This document shows, piece after piece, positions 25,032-33,834 of a DNA stretch of 64,000 nucleotides; position 1 is the first letter of the stretch; each line of letters opens with the position of its first letter. The DNA is taken from contig JAHCHO010000002.1 in NCBI GenBank assembly GCA_026129685.1, positions 310,001 through 374,000 on the forward strand. The letters are read 5' to 3'. The position numbers were made by a program, and so were the translations under genes. Below the pieces are notes generated by a model. It was not told the DNA's origin. It did not search any database and saw nothing but the letters and a program-made list of their open reading frames with translations. Source of the stretch: Fimbriimonadaceae bacterium (GTDB taxonomy: Bacteria; Armatimonadota; Fimbriimonadia; Fimbriimonadales; Fimbriimonadaceae).

Positions 25032-27011
25032 GTGCACAAGTCGCTTGCCATCGTCCTCACCCTGAGCCTCGTCGGTCTCGCCCTGAGCCAAGGCGAGGAG
25101 CGCTCGAAGCGGAAACTCCCGGCCGTCCGCATCGCCGTCGCCCCGGTGATCGACGGGTCGCTCGACGACGAGGCGTGGAAATCGGTCCCCGTTGCGACGC
25201 CTTTCATCAACGCCTACACGGGTCAACCGACGGAGGACCGCACGGAGGCACGGCTGGCCTACGACGACAAGGCGCTGTACGCGGCGTTCTATTGCCACGA
25301 CAGCAAGCCGGACCAGATCGTCGGGCGCGAGATACAGCCCGGGACCGAGTTCGAGGGCGAGGACTTCGTCGTGCTGATGCTCGACACGTACGGCACGCGG
25401 CAGTTTGGCCAGCTTTCCCGCTTCCTCGTCAATCCGCTCGGGACGACGAACGAATCGATCGCGGGCGGACGAAGCACGAAGCGGGAATGGCGGGGCCAGT
25501 GGACGGCGGCGACGAAGAAGGTCGCCGACGGGTGGATCGCGGAAATGGCGATCCCGTGGGGGGTCCTGAACTACCCGGGCGGGGCGAGCCTCGACATGGA
25601 CGTCAACTTCGTACGCAACCAGCAGCGAACGAACGTCACGTCTCGGTGGTCCGACCTAACCCCCAGCTTTCGAGGCGAACTAATGGGGATTTGGCAGGGC
25701 GTGCAGCCGCCCAAGGCCAACGCGAAACGCCGTTTCGAGTTTCTGGGCTACGCGGCGCCGGAGTACGACAAGGACAAGGGATCGGGCGTTCGCGCCGGTC
25801 TCGACATCCGGACCAACTTCACGAACGACCTCTCGGGGGTCGCCAGCCTCAACCCGGACTTCAAGAACATCGAAGGCCAAATCGCGGGCATCGAATTCAC
25901 CCGGACCGAGCGCTACATCGACGACACGAGGCCATTTTTCACGGAAGGAAGCGACTACTTCCACCTGACCCCGGAGTACACCTTCGGCCAGATGTTCTAC
26001 AGCCAACGCGTCCCGTACTTCGATTACGGCGCGAAGGCGTTCGGGCGAGTGAACAAGAGCACCACTCTGGGCGCGCTGGTGGCGGTGGACACGGACGACT
26101 CGACCAACGCGGTCGTAAACCTGGGTAAGGAGTTCGGGCCGAACGCGTCTCTCGGTGTCTTCGCCACCGCGCGCGACGAGAAGGGCGTGGGAACGAACAC
26201 GGTGGCGGGGCACCGAAGCTCCTATCGCTTTGCCCGCAACTGGTTCGTCGAGAGCGAGTCCGCCACCATGTGGGAGAAGGGCGATCGGAAGGGCGCTTAC
26301 GCCTACGCCCTGGCTTACGACATGCCCCGGCTCTTCTTGGTCGCCCGGCACAGCAAGGTGGACGGGGGGTTCCGTCCGGCGCTCGGGTTCATTCCGTTCA
26401 CGGACGAGGTCGGGACGTACCTTTTCGGCGAGTACAACAACCAAGTGACAGAGGGGGCGCTGAAGAACTACGGCGCAAACCTGTTCGCCAACGTGTACGA
26501 GCACACCGACGGTCGACCGTTCCATCGCGAGTTCAGTCCTTCCGTCTATGTCGTGACCCGATCCGATCACCGGGTGAACCTGTTCACCAACATGGACACG
26601 TTCGAGGGGGAGCGTTCGCACGTATCGGGCCTCAACCTGACATTCAACCAGTCCAACCGGTTCAAGCGGTTCGGTTTCGGTTACAGCGGAGGTAAGCGAG
26701 GGAACGACAAGACGCAGTACCTGAACGCCTTCGCCAACATCCGTCTTTTCGGACGCGTCGTACTCGGTGCGGAGACAAACAGCCTTAACTATGCCGGCCA
26801 CGGCACCCTTTCGGTGGCGACGCTGAGTTGGGAGATGGACAAGCGCCGGTCGTTATCCGCCCGGTGGGTGAACCGCGACGGCTCGGCGAACTGGTACCTC
26901 GCCTATCGCAACGCGGGGCTGGCGGGGGCGGAGTGGTACGTGATCGTGGGGGACCCGAACGCGGCCAAGTTCCAGAACCGGGTGAGCGTGAAGGTGGTCT
27001 GGGCGTTCTAG
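25032..27011 (+). CDS. CBM9-like domain plus DUF5916 outer-membrane beta-barrel protein
   Basis: A 659-aa exported protein. The signal peptide is VHKSLAIVLTLSLVGLALSQG. A carbohydrate-binding family 9-like sandwich follows at about 35-215, with VAPVIDGSLDDEAWKSV, the usual opening of this domain, and WIAEMAIPWGVLNY at its end. The rest is a long strand-rich DUF5916 region with FFTEGSDYF and alternating aromatic residues, ending in Phe (KVVWAF), as in outer-membrane barrels. It is probably a glycan-related outer-membrane protein. The GTG at 25032 is chosen because the signal peptide begins there. Its TAG stop overlaps the TAG stop of the convergent phosphodiesterase gene. Confidence 0.85.
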   Translation: MHKSLAIVLTLSLVGLALSQGEERSKRKLPAVRIAVAPVIDGSLDDEAWKSVPVATPFINAYTGQPTEDRTEARLAYDDKALYAAFYCHDSKPDQIVGREIQPGTEFEGEDFVVLMLDTYGTRQFGQLSRFLVNPLGTTNESIAGGRSTKREWRGQWTAATKKVADGWIAEMAIPWGVLNYPGGASLDMDVNFVRNQQRTNVTSRWSDLTPSFRGELMGIWQGVQPPKANAKRRFEFLGYAAPEYDKDKGSGVRAGLDIRTNFTNDLSGVASLNPDFKNIEGQIAGIEFTRTERYIDDTRPFFTEGSDYFHLTPEYTFGQMFYSQRVPYFDYGAKAFGRVNKSTTLGALVAVDTDDSTNAVVNLGKEFGPNASLGVFATARDEKGVGTNTVAGHRSSYRFARNWFVESESATMWEKGDRKGAYAYALAYDMPRLFLVARHSKVDGGFRPALGFIPFTDEVGTYLFGEYNNQVTEGALKNYGANLFANVYEHTDGRPFHREFSPSVYVVTRSDHRVNLFTNMDTFEGERSHVSGLNLTFNQSNRFKRFGFGYSGGKRGNDKTQYLNAFANIRLFGRVVLGAETNSLNYAGHGTLSVATLSWEMDKRRSLSARWVNRDGSANWYLAYRNAGLAGAEWYVIVGDPNAAKFQNRVSVKVVWAF

Positions 27012-27802
27012 TCGGCGAGGGCGGGGGCGACGGGTCGGCCGTCCCACTCGCGGGCCGGGGTGAGGCCGAGGAGAACGGCCAGGGTCGGGGCGGTGTCGAC
27101 GATGCGAACCCCGTCGGGTAGCTCTCCCGGCCGCACCCCGTCCCCGACGAGCATCCATGGGATGGTCATGTCCTCGTCCATCTCGGTGCCGTGAGAGCGG
27201 TCGTGGCCACCGTGGTCGCTTTGGACGAGCATGGTCCAGGGCCTCTGCTTACGGTCCAAGGCTTCGACCAGGGGCGCGATGCAGGCGTCGGCGTGACGGA
27301 TCGCGTCCAGGTAAGGGGCGGACATCCAGCCGTGGTCGTGGCCCATGGAATCGGTTCTCCCCAAGTAGACGAAGAGGAAGTCGAACGGGCGCTCGGCGTG
27401 ATGGGCGACCGCGGATCGTGCCACCGACGTATCGCCCGCCTCGGTCTTCGAGTCGGCGATGAAGTAGGCGGCCTCGACGCTTTCCGGTTCGTAGAGGTCG
27501 CGGAGGGGACCCCAGTTCATGAAGGCGCCGCAGCGTTTGCCCGCTCGGGAGGCGAGGTCGAAGAGGCTCGGGACGGGACGGGCGAGGGGGACGAACACGT
27601 TGGTCGTGATGCCGTGTCGCGTCACGTCCACGCCTCGGAGCATCGAGGTGTGGCAAGGGAGCGTGACGGAGGGCATGACCGTGCGGGCGCGGTCGGTGTA
27701 GGCGGCGCGCTCGCGGAGGCGGTCCAGGCAGGGCGTTTTGGCGGCGCGCAGGGCGTCGGGCCGCATTCCGTCCACGCTGACCAAGACCACGGTTCGATCC
27801 AT
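27008..27802 (-). CDS. Alkaline phosphatase superfamily protein (type I phosphodiesterase/nucleotide pyrophosphatase)
   Basis: A 264-aa protein. The N-terminus reads VLVSVDGMRPDAL with the first metal-binding Asp. MPSVTLPCHTSM holds the nucleophile Thr region. Further metal ligands are visible in GHDHG, SDHGGHDRSHG and the C-terminal region. The family hydrolyses phosphodiesters or removes phosphate from diverse substrates. There is no signal peptide, so it is probably cytoplasmic. The start is the ATG at 27802; a TAACGT hexamer ends 7 nt before it. The same frame stays open for more than 600 nt upstream, antisense to the GH78 gene, without protein-like character. It is divergent from the GH78 gene, 67 bp away. 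Confidence 0.85.
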   Translation of the reverse strand: MDRTVVLVSVDGMRPDALRAAKTPCLDRLRERAAYTDRARTVMPSVTLPCHTSMLRGVDVTRHGITTNVFVPLARPVPSLFDLASRAGKRCGAFMNWGPLRDLYEPESVEAAYFIADSKTEAGDTSVARSAVAHHAERPFDFLFVYLGRTDSMGHDHGWMSAPYLDAIRHADACIAPLVEALDRKQRPWTMLVQSDHGGHDRSHGTEMDEDMTIPWMLVGDGVRPGELPDGVRIVDTAPTLAVLLGLTPAREWDGRPVAPALAD

Positions 27803-27869
27803 GGCCCGGACGTTACCCTCCTGGCGGCGACGGGAAGGAACCGGCCCGTCGCCGAGGAACGGAGGAGCG

Positions 27870-30614
27870 ATGCTCGGAGTGGTACTCGCCCTCATGAACC
27901 CCCTTCCCGCTTGGCAAGCCGACTGGATCACCGTTCCCACGCCGGGTTCGGCGATCGAGCGGGCCTCGTGGGTATGGGCGCAGGCGCCGGGCGAGCCGGT
28001 CCCGAGTTTGGAGGACGCGCCGGCAGGGGTGCGGTGGTTTCGAAAGTCGTTCGCGGCCAACCCGGGCGAGCCCGCAACCTTGGCGGTAGCGGCCGACAAC
28101 CGGGCGACGGTGTGGATCAACGGCGAGAAAGTGGGCGAGGCGAGGGACTGGGCGGCGACGTCGCGATTCCGCACCGGGCCTTTGCGGCAAAACAACACGA
28201 TTCTCGTCCGAGCCGAGAACGGAAAGGGAGTGCCGGGCGGCAATCCGGGAGGACTGATCGCGGCGATCGAGCAGGGTGACAAGACGCTTGCGGTCTCGGA
28301 CGGTTCATGGTCCTCCTCGCTCGACGAGGCAAGCGAAAGGGCAACGAAGACGGTGGCGCTGGGCCCGGCGGCCTCGGCCCCGTGGAGCCTGCGCGAGCCT
28401 TCCCGTCCCCCGATCCTGCGGCGCGAGTTCGCCGTGCCCAACGGCGTCGGGAAGGCGACGGTCAGGGTGATCGGGCTGGGCGACTTCGAGCTGAGGCTGA
28501 ACGGACATAAGGTCGGGGGCGACGTGCTCGACCAGCCTTGGTCGCAATACGATCGGGCGATCTACTGGCGGGAATTCGACGTTACCGGCCTGCTGAAGCC
28601 GGGAGCGAACGCGTTCGGGGCGTTCCTGGGGGCGTCGTTCTGGCGGGTCGAGCGTCCCCCGGCGGGACGGTACGCCAAGGGCGATGCGATGCCCGACTTC
28701 TCGGAGGGGCGACCGTGGATGTTTCGGCTGGAGCTCTGGGTGGAGGGCCCCCAGGGTCGACAACGGCTCGTCGCCACCGACCGGGAGTGGACGTGGGCGC
28801 CCAGCCCGATCCTCTTTTCGAACGTCTACGCGGGAGAAGACGTGGACGCCCGCCTCGAATCGTCGGGATGGGACCGGCCGGGTTTCCGCGCCGAGTGGCC
28901 ATCGGTGACGGTGGCTCGCGCCCCGAAGGCCGAGTTGCGTCGGCAGAACTGGCCGGGTATTCGGGTCCACGAAACGTGGTCGCCGGAACGTTGGATCGAA
29001 CGCCGGCCCGGCGTCTGGTCGGTCGTGTTTCCGCAGAACGCGTCCGGACTCGTCGAGACTCGTCTGCGCGGGAAGCGTGGCGCACGGGTGGTGCTGGTCC
29101 CCTCGGAGGTCATGACGGACAAGGGGGAGGTCCAACAACTGAACCTCTGGAACGCCGAGGCTTCGTGCGCCTACACCCTGCGCGGCGGGGGCGCGGAGAC
29201 GTGGCGCTGGCGGTTCTTCACGCACGGATTCCGGTACGTGGAGGTTCGGGGAGCGGTCCCGGCGGGGAGGTCCAACCCGCAAGGTCTGCCGGTGATCGAG
29301 GGGATGCGGATGATGCACACGCGGGTTGCGATGGCGGAGGCAGGGGCTTTCGCGTGCTCGAGTGACCTCTACAACCGGACCCACGCTCTGATCGACTGGG
29401 CGATGCGCTCGAACGCGAGCCACGTTCTGACCGACTGCCCTCATCGCGAGAAGCTCGGATGGCTCGAGTGCGCCCACCTGCTCGCGCCTTCGTTCCTCTA
29501 CCGCTACGACGCGAAGACCTGGTTCGCCAAGATCGCCCGCGACATTCGCGACGCCCAGGCTCCGGACGGACGGATCGGGACGGTGGCGCCCCGTTTCCTG
29601 CAACTTCCCTATTCGAGCCCCTACGCCTACACGGTCGAGTGGGGCGCGGCGGGCGTGCTGATGCCCTGGACGCTGTACGAGTGGACGGGCGACCGTTCGG
29701 TCCTCGCGCAGAGCTATGCCTCGATGAGGGCGTTCGTGGACCAGATCGAGTCGGTCTCACCGGACGGGATCGCGCCCACCGGGCTCGGCGATTGGTACGA
29801 CTATGGGCACGGGAACCCACCGGGACCCAGCCGCTACACCCCGACCGACCTGACCTCGACCGCGACTTGGGCGATGTGCGCGCAGGCCCTCGCCAAGGCG
29901 GCCGATGTCCTCGAGAAGCCGGACGACGCGACGCGGTACCGGGCACTGCACGGACGGATCGCGGCGAGCTTTCAGGCGAAGTTCTACGATCCGGTCACGA
30001 AGACGTGCGCGAACCGGGGCAGTCCCCAGACGGCGAACGCGATGGCTCTGTGCGCCGATCTGATCCCCGCCGAGGACCGGGAGACGGCCGCCGCGATAAT
30101 CGTCGCCAACCTCGAAGCGCGCGACTACCAGCAGACTTCGGGCGACGTAGGGCACGTCTTCCTGATACGAGCGTTGGCGGAGGCGGGGCGCAGCGACGTG
30201 CTGCACAAGGTGTACTCGCGGACGGGGTTGGGGAGTTACGGGGGAATTCTGGCGAAGGGGCTGACCACCCTTCCGGAGTCGTGGGACGCCCTTACGGTCG
30301 GAAGCAACTCGCTCAACCACTGCATGCTCGGACACGCGATGGAATGGTTTTACGGGTGGGTCCTCGGCATCCGCCAGGCGCCGGGATCGGTCGGTTGGCG
30401 GGAGGTGGTGGTCGCGCCCAACCCCGGTTCGTTGAGTTGGGCGAAAGGGCATTTGGCGACGGCTCGGGGTCGGATCGAGGTGACTTGGAAGCGTCGCGGG
30501 AACGGATTCGACGTGGCGGTGACTTCGCCCCGAGGGATGGCGATCCGCGTGGAGGGTCCCGACGGCAAACCGGCCACGGACCTCGGCGGAGGCCGCCATC
30601 GGATCGAAGGGTGA
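27870..30614 (+). CDS. Alpha-L-rhamnosidase, GH78
   Basis: A 914-aa enzyme that removes terminal alpha-L-rhamnose from plant or microbial glycans. A short hydrophobic N-terminus (MLGVVLALMNPLPAWQA) suggests export. N-terminal beta domains with YWREFDVTGLLKPGANAFG are followed by the (alpha/alpha)6 barrel. There SNASHVLTDCPHREKLGWLE (near residue 515) carries the conserved acidic and DCPxRE residues, and EWGAAGVLMPWTLYEWTGD the second signature. TTLPESWD and the C-terminal beta domain complete the family layout. The ATG at 27870 has a strong GGAGGAG at 4 nt, one of the clearest ribosome binding sites in the window. Class II aldolase and GH84 genes lie within 6 kb. Confidence 0.92.
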   Translation: MLGVVLALMNPLPAWQADWITVPTPGSAIERASWVWAQAPGEPVPSLEDAPAGVRWFRKSFAANPGEPATLAVAADNRATVWINGEKVGEARDWAATSRFRTGPLRQNNTILVRAENGKGVPGGNPGGLIAAIEQGDKTLAVSDGSWSSSLDEASERATKTVALGPAASAPWSLREPSRPPILRREFAVPNGVGKATVRVIGLGDFELRLNGHKVGGDVLDQPWSQYDRAIYWREFDVTGLLKPGANAFGAFLGASFWRVERPPAGRYAKGDAMPDFSEGRPWMFRLELWVEGPQGRQRLVATDREWTWAPSPILFSNVYAGEDVDARLESSGWDRPGFRAEWPSVTVARAPKAELRRQNWPGIRVHETWSPERWIERRPGVWSVVFPQNASGLVETRLRGKRGARVVLVPSEVMTDKGEVQQLNLWNAEASCAYTLRGGGAETWRWRFFTHGFRYVEVRGAVPAGRSNPQGLPVIEGMRMMHTRVAMAEAGAFACSSDLYNRTHALIDWAMRSNASHVLTDCPHREKLGWLECAHLLAPSFLYRYDAKTWFAKIARDIRDAQAPDGRIGTVAPRFLQLPYSSPYAYTVEWGAAGVLMPWTLYEWTGDRSVLAQSYASMRAFVDQIESVSPDGIAPTGLGDWYDYGHGNPPGPSRYTPTDLTSTATWAMCAQALAKAADVLEKPDDATRYRALHGRIAASFQAKFYDPVTKTCANRGSPQTANAMALCADLIPAEDRETAAAIIVANLEARDYQQTSGDVGHVFLIRALAEAGRSDVLHKVYSRTGLGSYGGILAKGLTTLPESWDALTVGSNSLNHCMLGHAMEWFYGWVLGIRQAPGSVGWREVVVAPNPGSLSWAKGHLATARGRIEVTWKRRGNGFDVAVTSPRGMAIRVEGPDGKPATDLGGGRHRIEG

Positions 30615-30626
30615 GGCTCGCCGAGG

Positions 30627-31305
30627 CTACAGCTTCGGGATGGGCTTCAGGTAGGCCCGGGGGTTCTTCTTGACCGTCGCGATGCAGCCCTCACAGCAGA
30701 AGAAGACCCGACGCCCTTCGACGACCGCCGAGACGTTCTTGTTCACGGGCTCGCCGGTCACCGGGCAGGTCGAGATTCCGTCTCCCTTCCCCAGGAACTT
30801 GTCCTTCCCGGACTTGGCGGCTGCGGGGACGGGATGCATCCGGTGCATGCCCGCCATGCCTTCCTTGACGAAACCGTCCACGGCGGCGGCGTGGGCGCGG
30901 ATCAAAGCCACTACCTGGGGGTCGTCGGAGGTCTCGGTCACGGCGACGCCCTGCTTCGTGAGCGTGACGATCATCTTGACCGCCTCGTGGCGCTCGAACA
31001 AGGCGGCGAACAAAGGGTCCCAGTCGCGGATCGGGCGGCCTTCCCGGAGACGCTTCTGCATGGCGACCGCGTGAAGCTGGATGCGACGCGACACCTCCGG
31101 CTCGTTGCTCAACGTGACGGTCGAGACGCCGCCGGAAACGATCTTCGTGCTCCGCTTTACCTTGGACGCGTCGGCGAGAAGCGCATGGATCGCGACCATG
31201 TCCTTCGCGTGGGCGTCGTCCGCCCGCCCCAGACGTCATCTGGCCCAGCGCGGGGCCGGCGAGACAGGCAGCGAGGCACACGACGAGGGCGGACGGCCTG
31301 GACAC
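30627..31305 (-). CDS. Secreted YHS-domain protein, interrupted by an apparent +1 frameshift
   Basis: The C-terminal frame (30627-31199, 190 aa) is helical and ends in a YHS-type metal-binding domain, with CPVTGEPVNKN and VFFCCEGCIATV holding the Cys pairs. A separate frame starting at the GTG 31305 encodes a near-perfect signal peptide (MSRPSALVVCLAACLAGPALGQ). Skipping one base within about 31207-31240 joins it to RADDAHAKDMVAIHALL of the main frame. The GTG at 31305 is preceded by TATCGT-N6, the leaderless promoter pattern, which supports it as the true start. A gene caller would report only 30627-31199. YHS domains bind metals such as copper; the role here is unknown. Confidence 0.65.
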
Positions 31306-31311
31306 GTCTCC

Positions 31312-31317
31312 ACGATA
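31312..31317 (-). promoter_or_regulatory. -10 hexamer TATCGT, leaderless configuration
   Basis: TATCGT on the minus strand is followed by exactly 6 nt and the GTG at 31305 that begins the signal peptide of the YHS protein. Confidence 0.5.
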
Positions 31318-31338
31318 CTCGGCGGAGGAACGCCGCGC

Positions 31339-33027
31339 CTATGACGGCGCACGAATCCAAGCGCGATCCGCCTCAAGGATGCGCCGTTCCTCGACGTACC
31401 GTTTCGAGCCCGCCGCACGAAGGACGGTAGTGACCGTCTTCAGAAGTTCGCGCAACGCGGCTCGCTCGGCCGGGGACGCGGTCGAGAGGCGCGCCCGAAC
31501 CGGATTGAACGCGCTTCCATCGCCATAGCGGAGGAAGCCGGGGTACAGCTCGACCAGACTCGCGAGGGCTCTCCGCTCGGACGAGGAACGGGCCACCCGA
31601 AGGAGGGCCTGCCCCACGGACCGGTCGGGATCGTAGGCGCGGGGGTTGTAGGCGTAGTCGGCGCAGGTCAGAATCGGGATGCGGTTCGCCTCGCGGGGTC
31701 GGCACATCGAGTTCGCCAAGTACCCGTCGGCGATCGTCCCAAGGTCGCGATCGCGGCCCACTACTGGTCCAAGGTGCATCGTCGGGTTGTCGTCGTTCAC
31801 GGGGTAGTTGTCCCAGACGAACAGGGGGTGGCGCACGATCGCCCGGAACGAACGGGCGAAAGCGGTCGAGATCGGCCCGTACACCTCCTCGCCCGTCCAG
31901 AACACCCAGATCGCGGGGTCGAGGTCGGCGGCGAGCGTCTCCAGATAGGGACGCTGCCAGGCCCCCTTGCCGTCGCCCCAGTAAGCGGTCGGGCACAGCA
32001 CGAAGCGGACGCTCCGGTCCTTGGCGCGCAACCGCCGGAACACCTCGTTGGCGACGCGCGCCTGGCCCGCCGCGTCAATTCCCTCGCCAATATCGTCGAA
32101 GGCGAGGCTGAACCAGCGAACGCCCAGGCTTTGCATCCAGGCGTATTGCCGGTAGAGATCTTCGAGGTCCTTGCGCGAATCGTAGGCGAGCGATCGGGCG
32201 GTACAGAGGCTCGGGTTCATGCTGAAGCAGAACGCGATCCCGGCCCTCTGGCACGCGCGCACAACCGCCTCGTACTTGCGACGCTTGGCGGCGGGGAGGG
32301 GCTCCCACCATCGGTTGGCCCTGGGGTCGCCCCATTTGAAGTGTTCGATGTCGCACATCGAGGTGTAGCAGTTCATCAGGAAGTTCATCTTCGCGGCCCG
32401 GAGGGTGGGAATGACCTCGGCGTAGGCTTCCGGCGGCCACATCCAGCCCTTGATGCCGCGAATCGCGAATCCCGGCCTCTCGCCTTTGGCGAGAGGCTCG
32501 GGAAAGGGGCGCCGAACGGCAGGGACGGTCACCTCCAGGGCGGGGAGATCGACCCCGGGGAACCGGAAGGCGTCTTCCGCGATCGCGGCCCGCGCCACCA
32601 TGAACCATGGCGGCATTCCCGCTTCCCCTTCGACGGACCGGTTCTCGACGCGGAGGACGTTCTCGCCGGAGCGAAGGGCTCCGGGAGGAAGCGGGTATCG
32701 CCGCACCCCCCAGTAGGTCGCAGAGAACGGGCTCGAACCCTCGAACAGGGTGGTGTCGTTGAGCGCGATCCGAATCGGGCACGGGACGGGGGTTTCGTCG
32801 TCGAGGGCCCTTACGTGCAGGGACAGCCCGCTCATCGGCGCCTTTTCGAGACGGAAGCGCGCCTCGATCTTGCTCAGGCCCGTGGGGAGGGCGTAGACGA
32901 AGTTCACTCGTTCGCCTCGGTAGTGCGAGAAGTAGCGCGCCGAACCGCCGCCGGAGAAGTCCAGCCCGGTGAGGGACACGATCGGGTTCGAAGGCAGGGG
33001 GACCATCGCCAGTAGGAGCGGGATCAT
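31339..33027 (-). CDS. GH84-type beta-N-acetylglucosaminidase (O-GlcNAcase family)
   Basis: A 562-aa protein with a short N-terminal hydrophobic segment (MIPLLLAMVPLP), then a beta-rich domain to about residue 160. The catalytic barrel follows, starting FAIRGIKGWMWPPEAY at about 187-202. Asp311-Asp312 in LAFDDIGEGID match the paired Asp of GH84, which act in substrate-assisted cleavage of beta-N-acetylglucosamine. WDNYPVNDDNP near residue 400 is another GH84 motif. Substrates could be GlcNAc on host, fungal or bacterial glycans. The start at 33027 is an ATG with no strong ribosome site. It lies 45 bp downstream of the class II aldolase stop in the same direction. Confidence 0.85.
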   Translation of the reverse strand: MIPLLLAMVPLPSNPIVSLTGLDFSGGGSARYFSHYRGERVNFVYALPTGLSKIEARFRLEKAPMSGLSLHVRALDDETPVPCPIRIALNDTTLFEGSSPFSATYWGVRRYPLPPGALRSGENVLRVENRSVEGEAGMPPWFMVARAAIAEDAFRFPGVDLPALEVTVPAVRRPFPEPLAKGERPGFAIRGIKGWMWPPEAYAEVIPTLRAAKMNFLMNCYTSMCDIEHFKWGDPRANRWWEPLPAAKRRKYEAVVRACQRAGIAFCFSMNPSLCTARSLAYDSRKDLEDLYRQYAWMQSLGVRWFSLAFDDIGEGIDAAGQARVANEVFRRLRAKDRSVRFVLCPTAYWGDGKGAWQRPYLETLAADLDPAIWVFWTGEEVYGPISTAFARSFRAIVRHPLFVWDNYPVNDDNPTMHLGPVVGRDRDLGTIADGYLANSMCRPREANRIPILTCADYAYNPRAYDPDRSVGQALLRVARSSSERRALASLVELYPGFLRYGDGSAFNPVRARLSTASPAERAALRELLKTVTTVLRAAGSKRYVEERRILEADRAWIRAPS

Positions 33028-33072
33028 GCGTCTGCCGTTGCGATTCCCGCCCGTACGCCCCGGGTCCTGCCG

Positions 33073-33834
33073 TTATAGTCCGGCCAGGAGCTTCTGGCGG
33101 TAGTGTTCGTCGGGCCAGGCGTGGATGTGGCGGACCTCGCCGGGAGAGAGGGGCCGGATCGAACGGCCCGTCTGCAACGCGCCGAGCCAAGCCCTCGCCG
33201 CCTTAACCGCCATGCGGGTGGCGCTCTCCGCATCCGCCGCCGTCTTGCCGACGGTGATCAAGCCGTGGTTATGAAGCCAATAGGTGCGCGGAAGGTCGCC
33301 CCAGCGCTCGGCAAACCCGCGGGTCCGCTCTCGGATCGCGACCGCCAAGTCGAACCCGGGAGCCACGTAGGGCACGAAGCAGGTCGCGGGGCCGCAGCAC
33401 ACGATCTCGTCGGGGAACATGCGTTGCGACGCCAGTTCCTCGGCGTCCTCGAGGGCGAGGAGGGAGAGCAGGGGGGTCGGGTGGGTGTGGACGACGAACT
33501 CGACGCCGGGAAGAGTCAGGAGCCAAGCATGCATGAACGCTTCGGTCGAGGGCACGGCGGGAACGTCGGGGTCTCGGCGCGCACCGTTCAGGATCGAACG
33601 CAGAACCAGGTCGTCGGGGCGGGGGAGGTCGAGCGCCGATATCACAGGCTCGAACCGGACGCGGACAAAGGTCGCTTCTTCGGGCGATTCCATCGTACGG
33701 CCGCTCGCCTTGACCCAGAACGTCTCCTCGTCCTCGCGGGAGGAGGTGTTGCCTTCGGCGAGGATCACGAAGTCGCGGGTGGGGTCCCCGATGCGGGCGG
33801 TGAGGGCGACAAGTTCCTCGAGGCGGGCGGTCAT
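33073..33834 (-). CDS. Class II aldolase/adducin family protein
   Basis: A 253-aa zinc-dependent aldolase-like protein. Probable Zn ligands are His116 and His118 in HTHP and His188/His190 in HNHG; Glu98 in STEAFMH sits where the catalytic Glu is in fuculose- and rhamnulose-1-phosphate aldolases. AEGNTSSR at 26-33 is the N-terminal phosphate-site signature. With a rhamnosidase gene 2.5 kb away, a role in cleaving deoxysugar phosphates is attractive but unproven. The ATG at 33834 overlaps the mscS stop (ATGA, 4 nt), so it is translated as the second gene of that transcript. Confidence 0.85.
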   Translation of the reverse strand: MTARLEELVALTARIGDPTRDFVILAEGNTSSREDEETFWVKASGRTMESPEEATFVRVRFEPVISALDLPRPDDLVLRSILNGARRDPDVPAVPSTEAFMHAWLLTLPGVEFVVHTHPTPLLSLLALEDAEELASQRMFPDEIVCCGPATCFVPYVAPGFDLAVAIRERTRGFAERWGDLPRTYWLHNHGLITVGKTAADAESATRMAVKAARAWLGALQTGRSIRPLSPGEVRHIHAWPDEHYRQKLLAGL

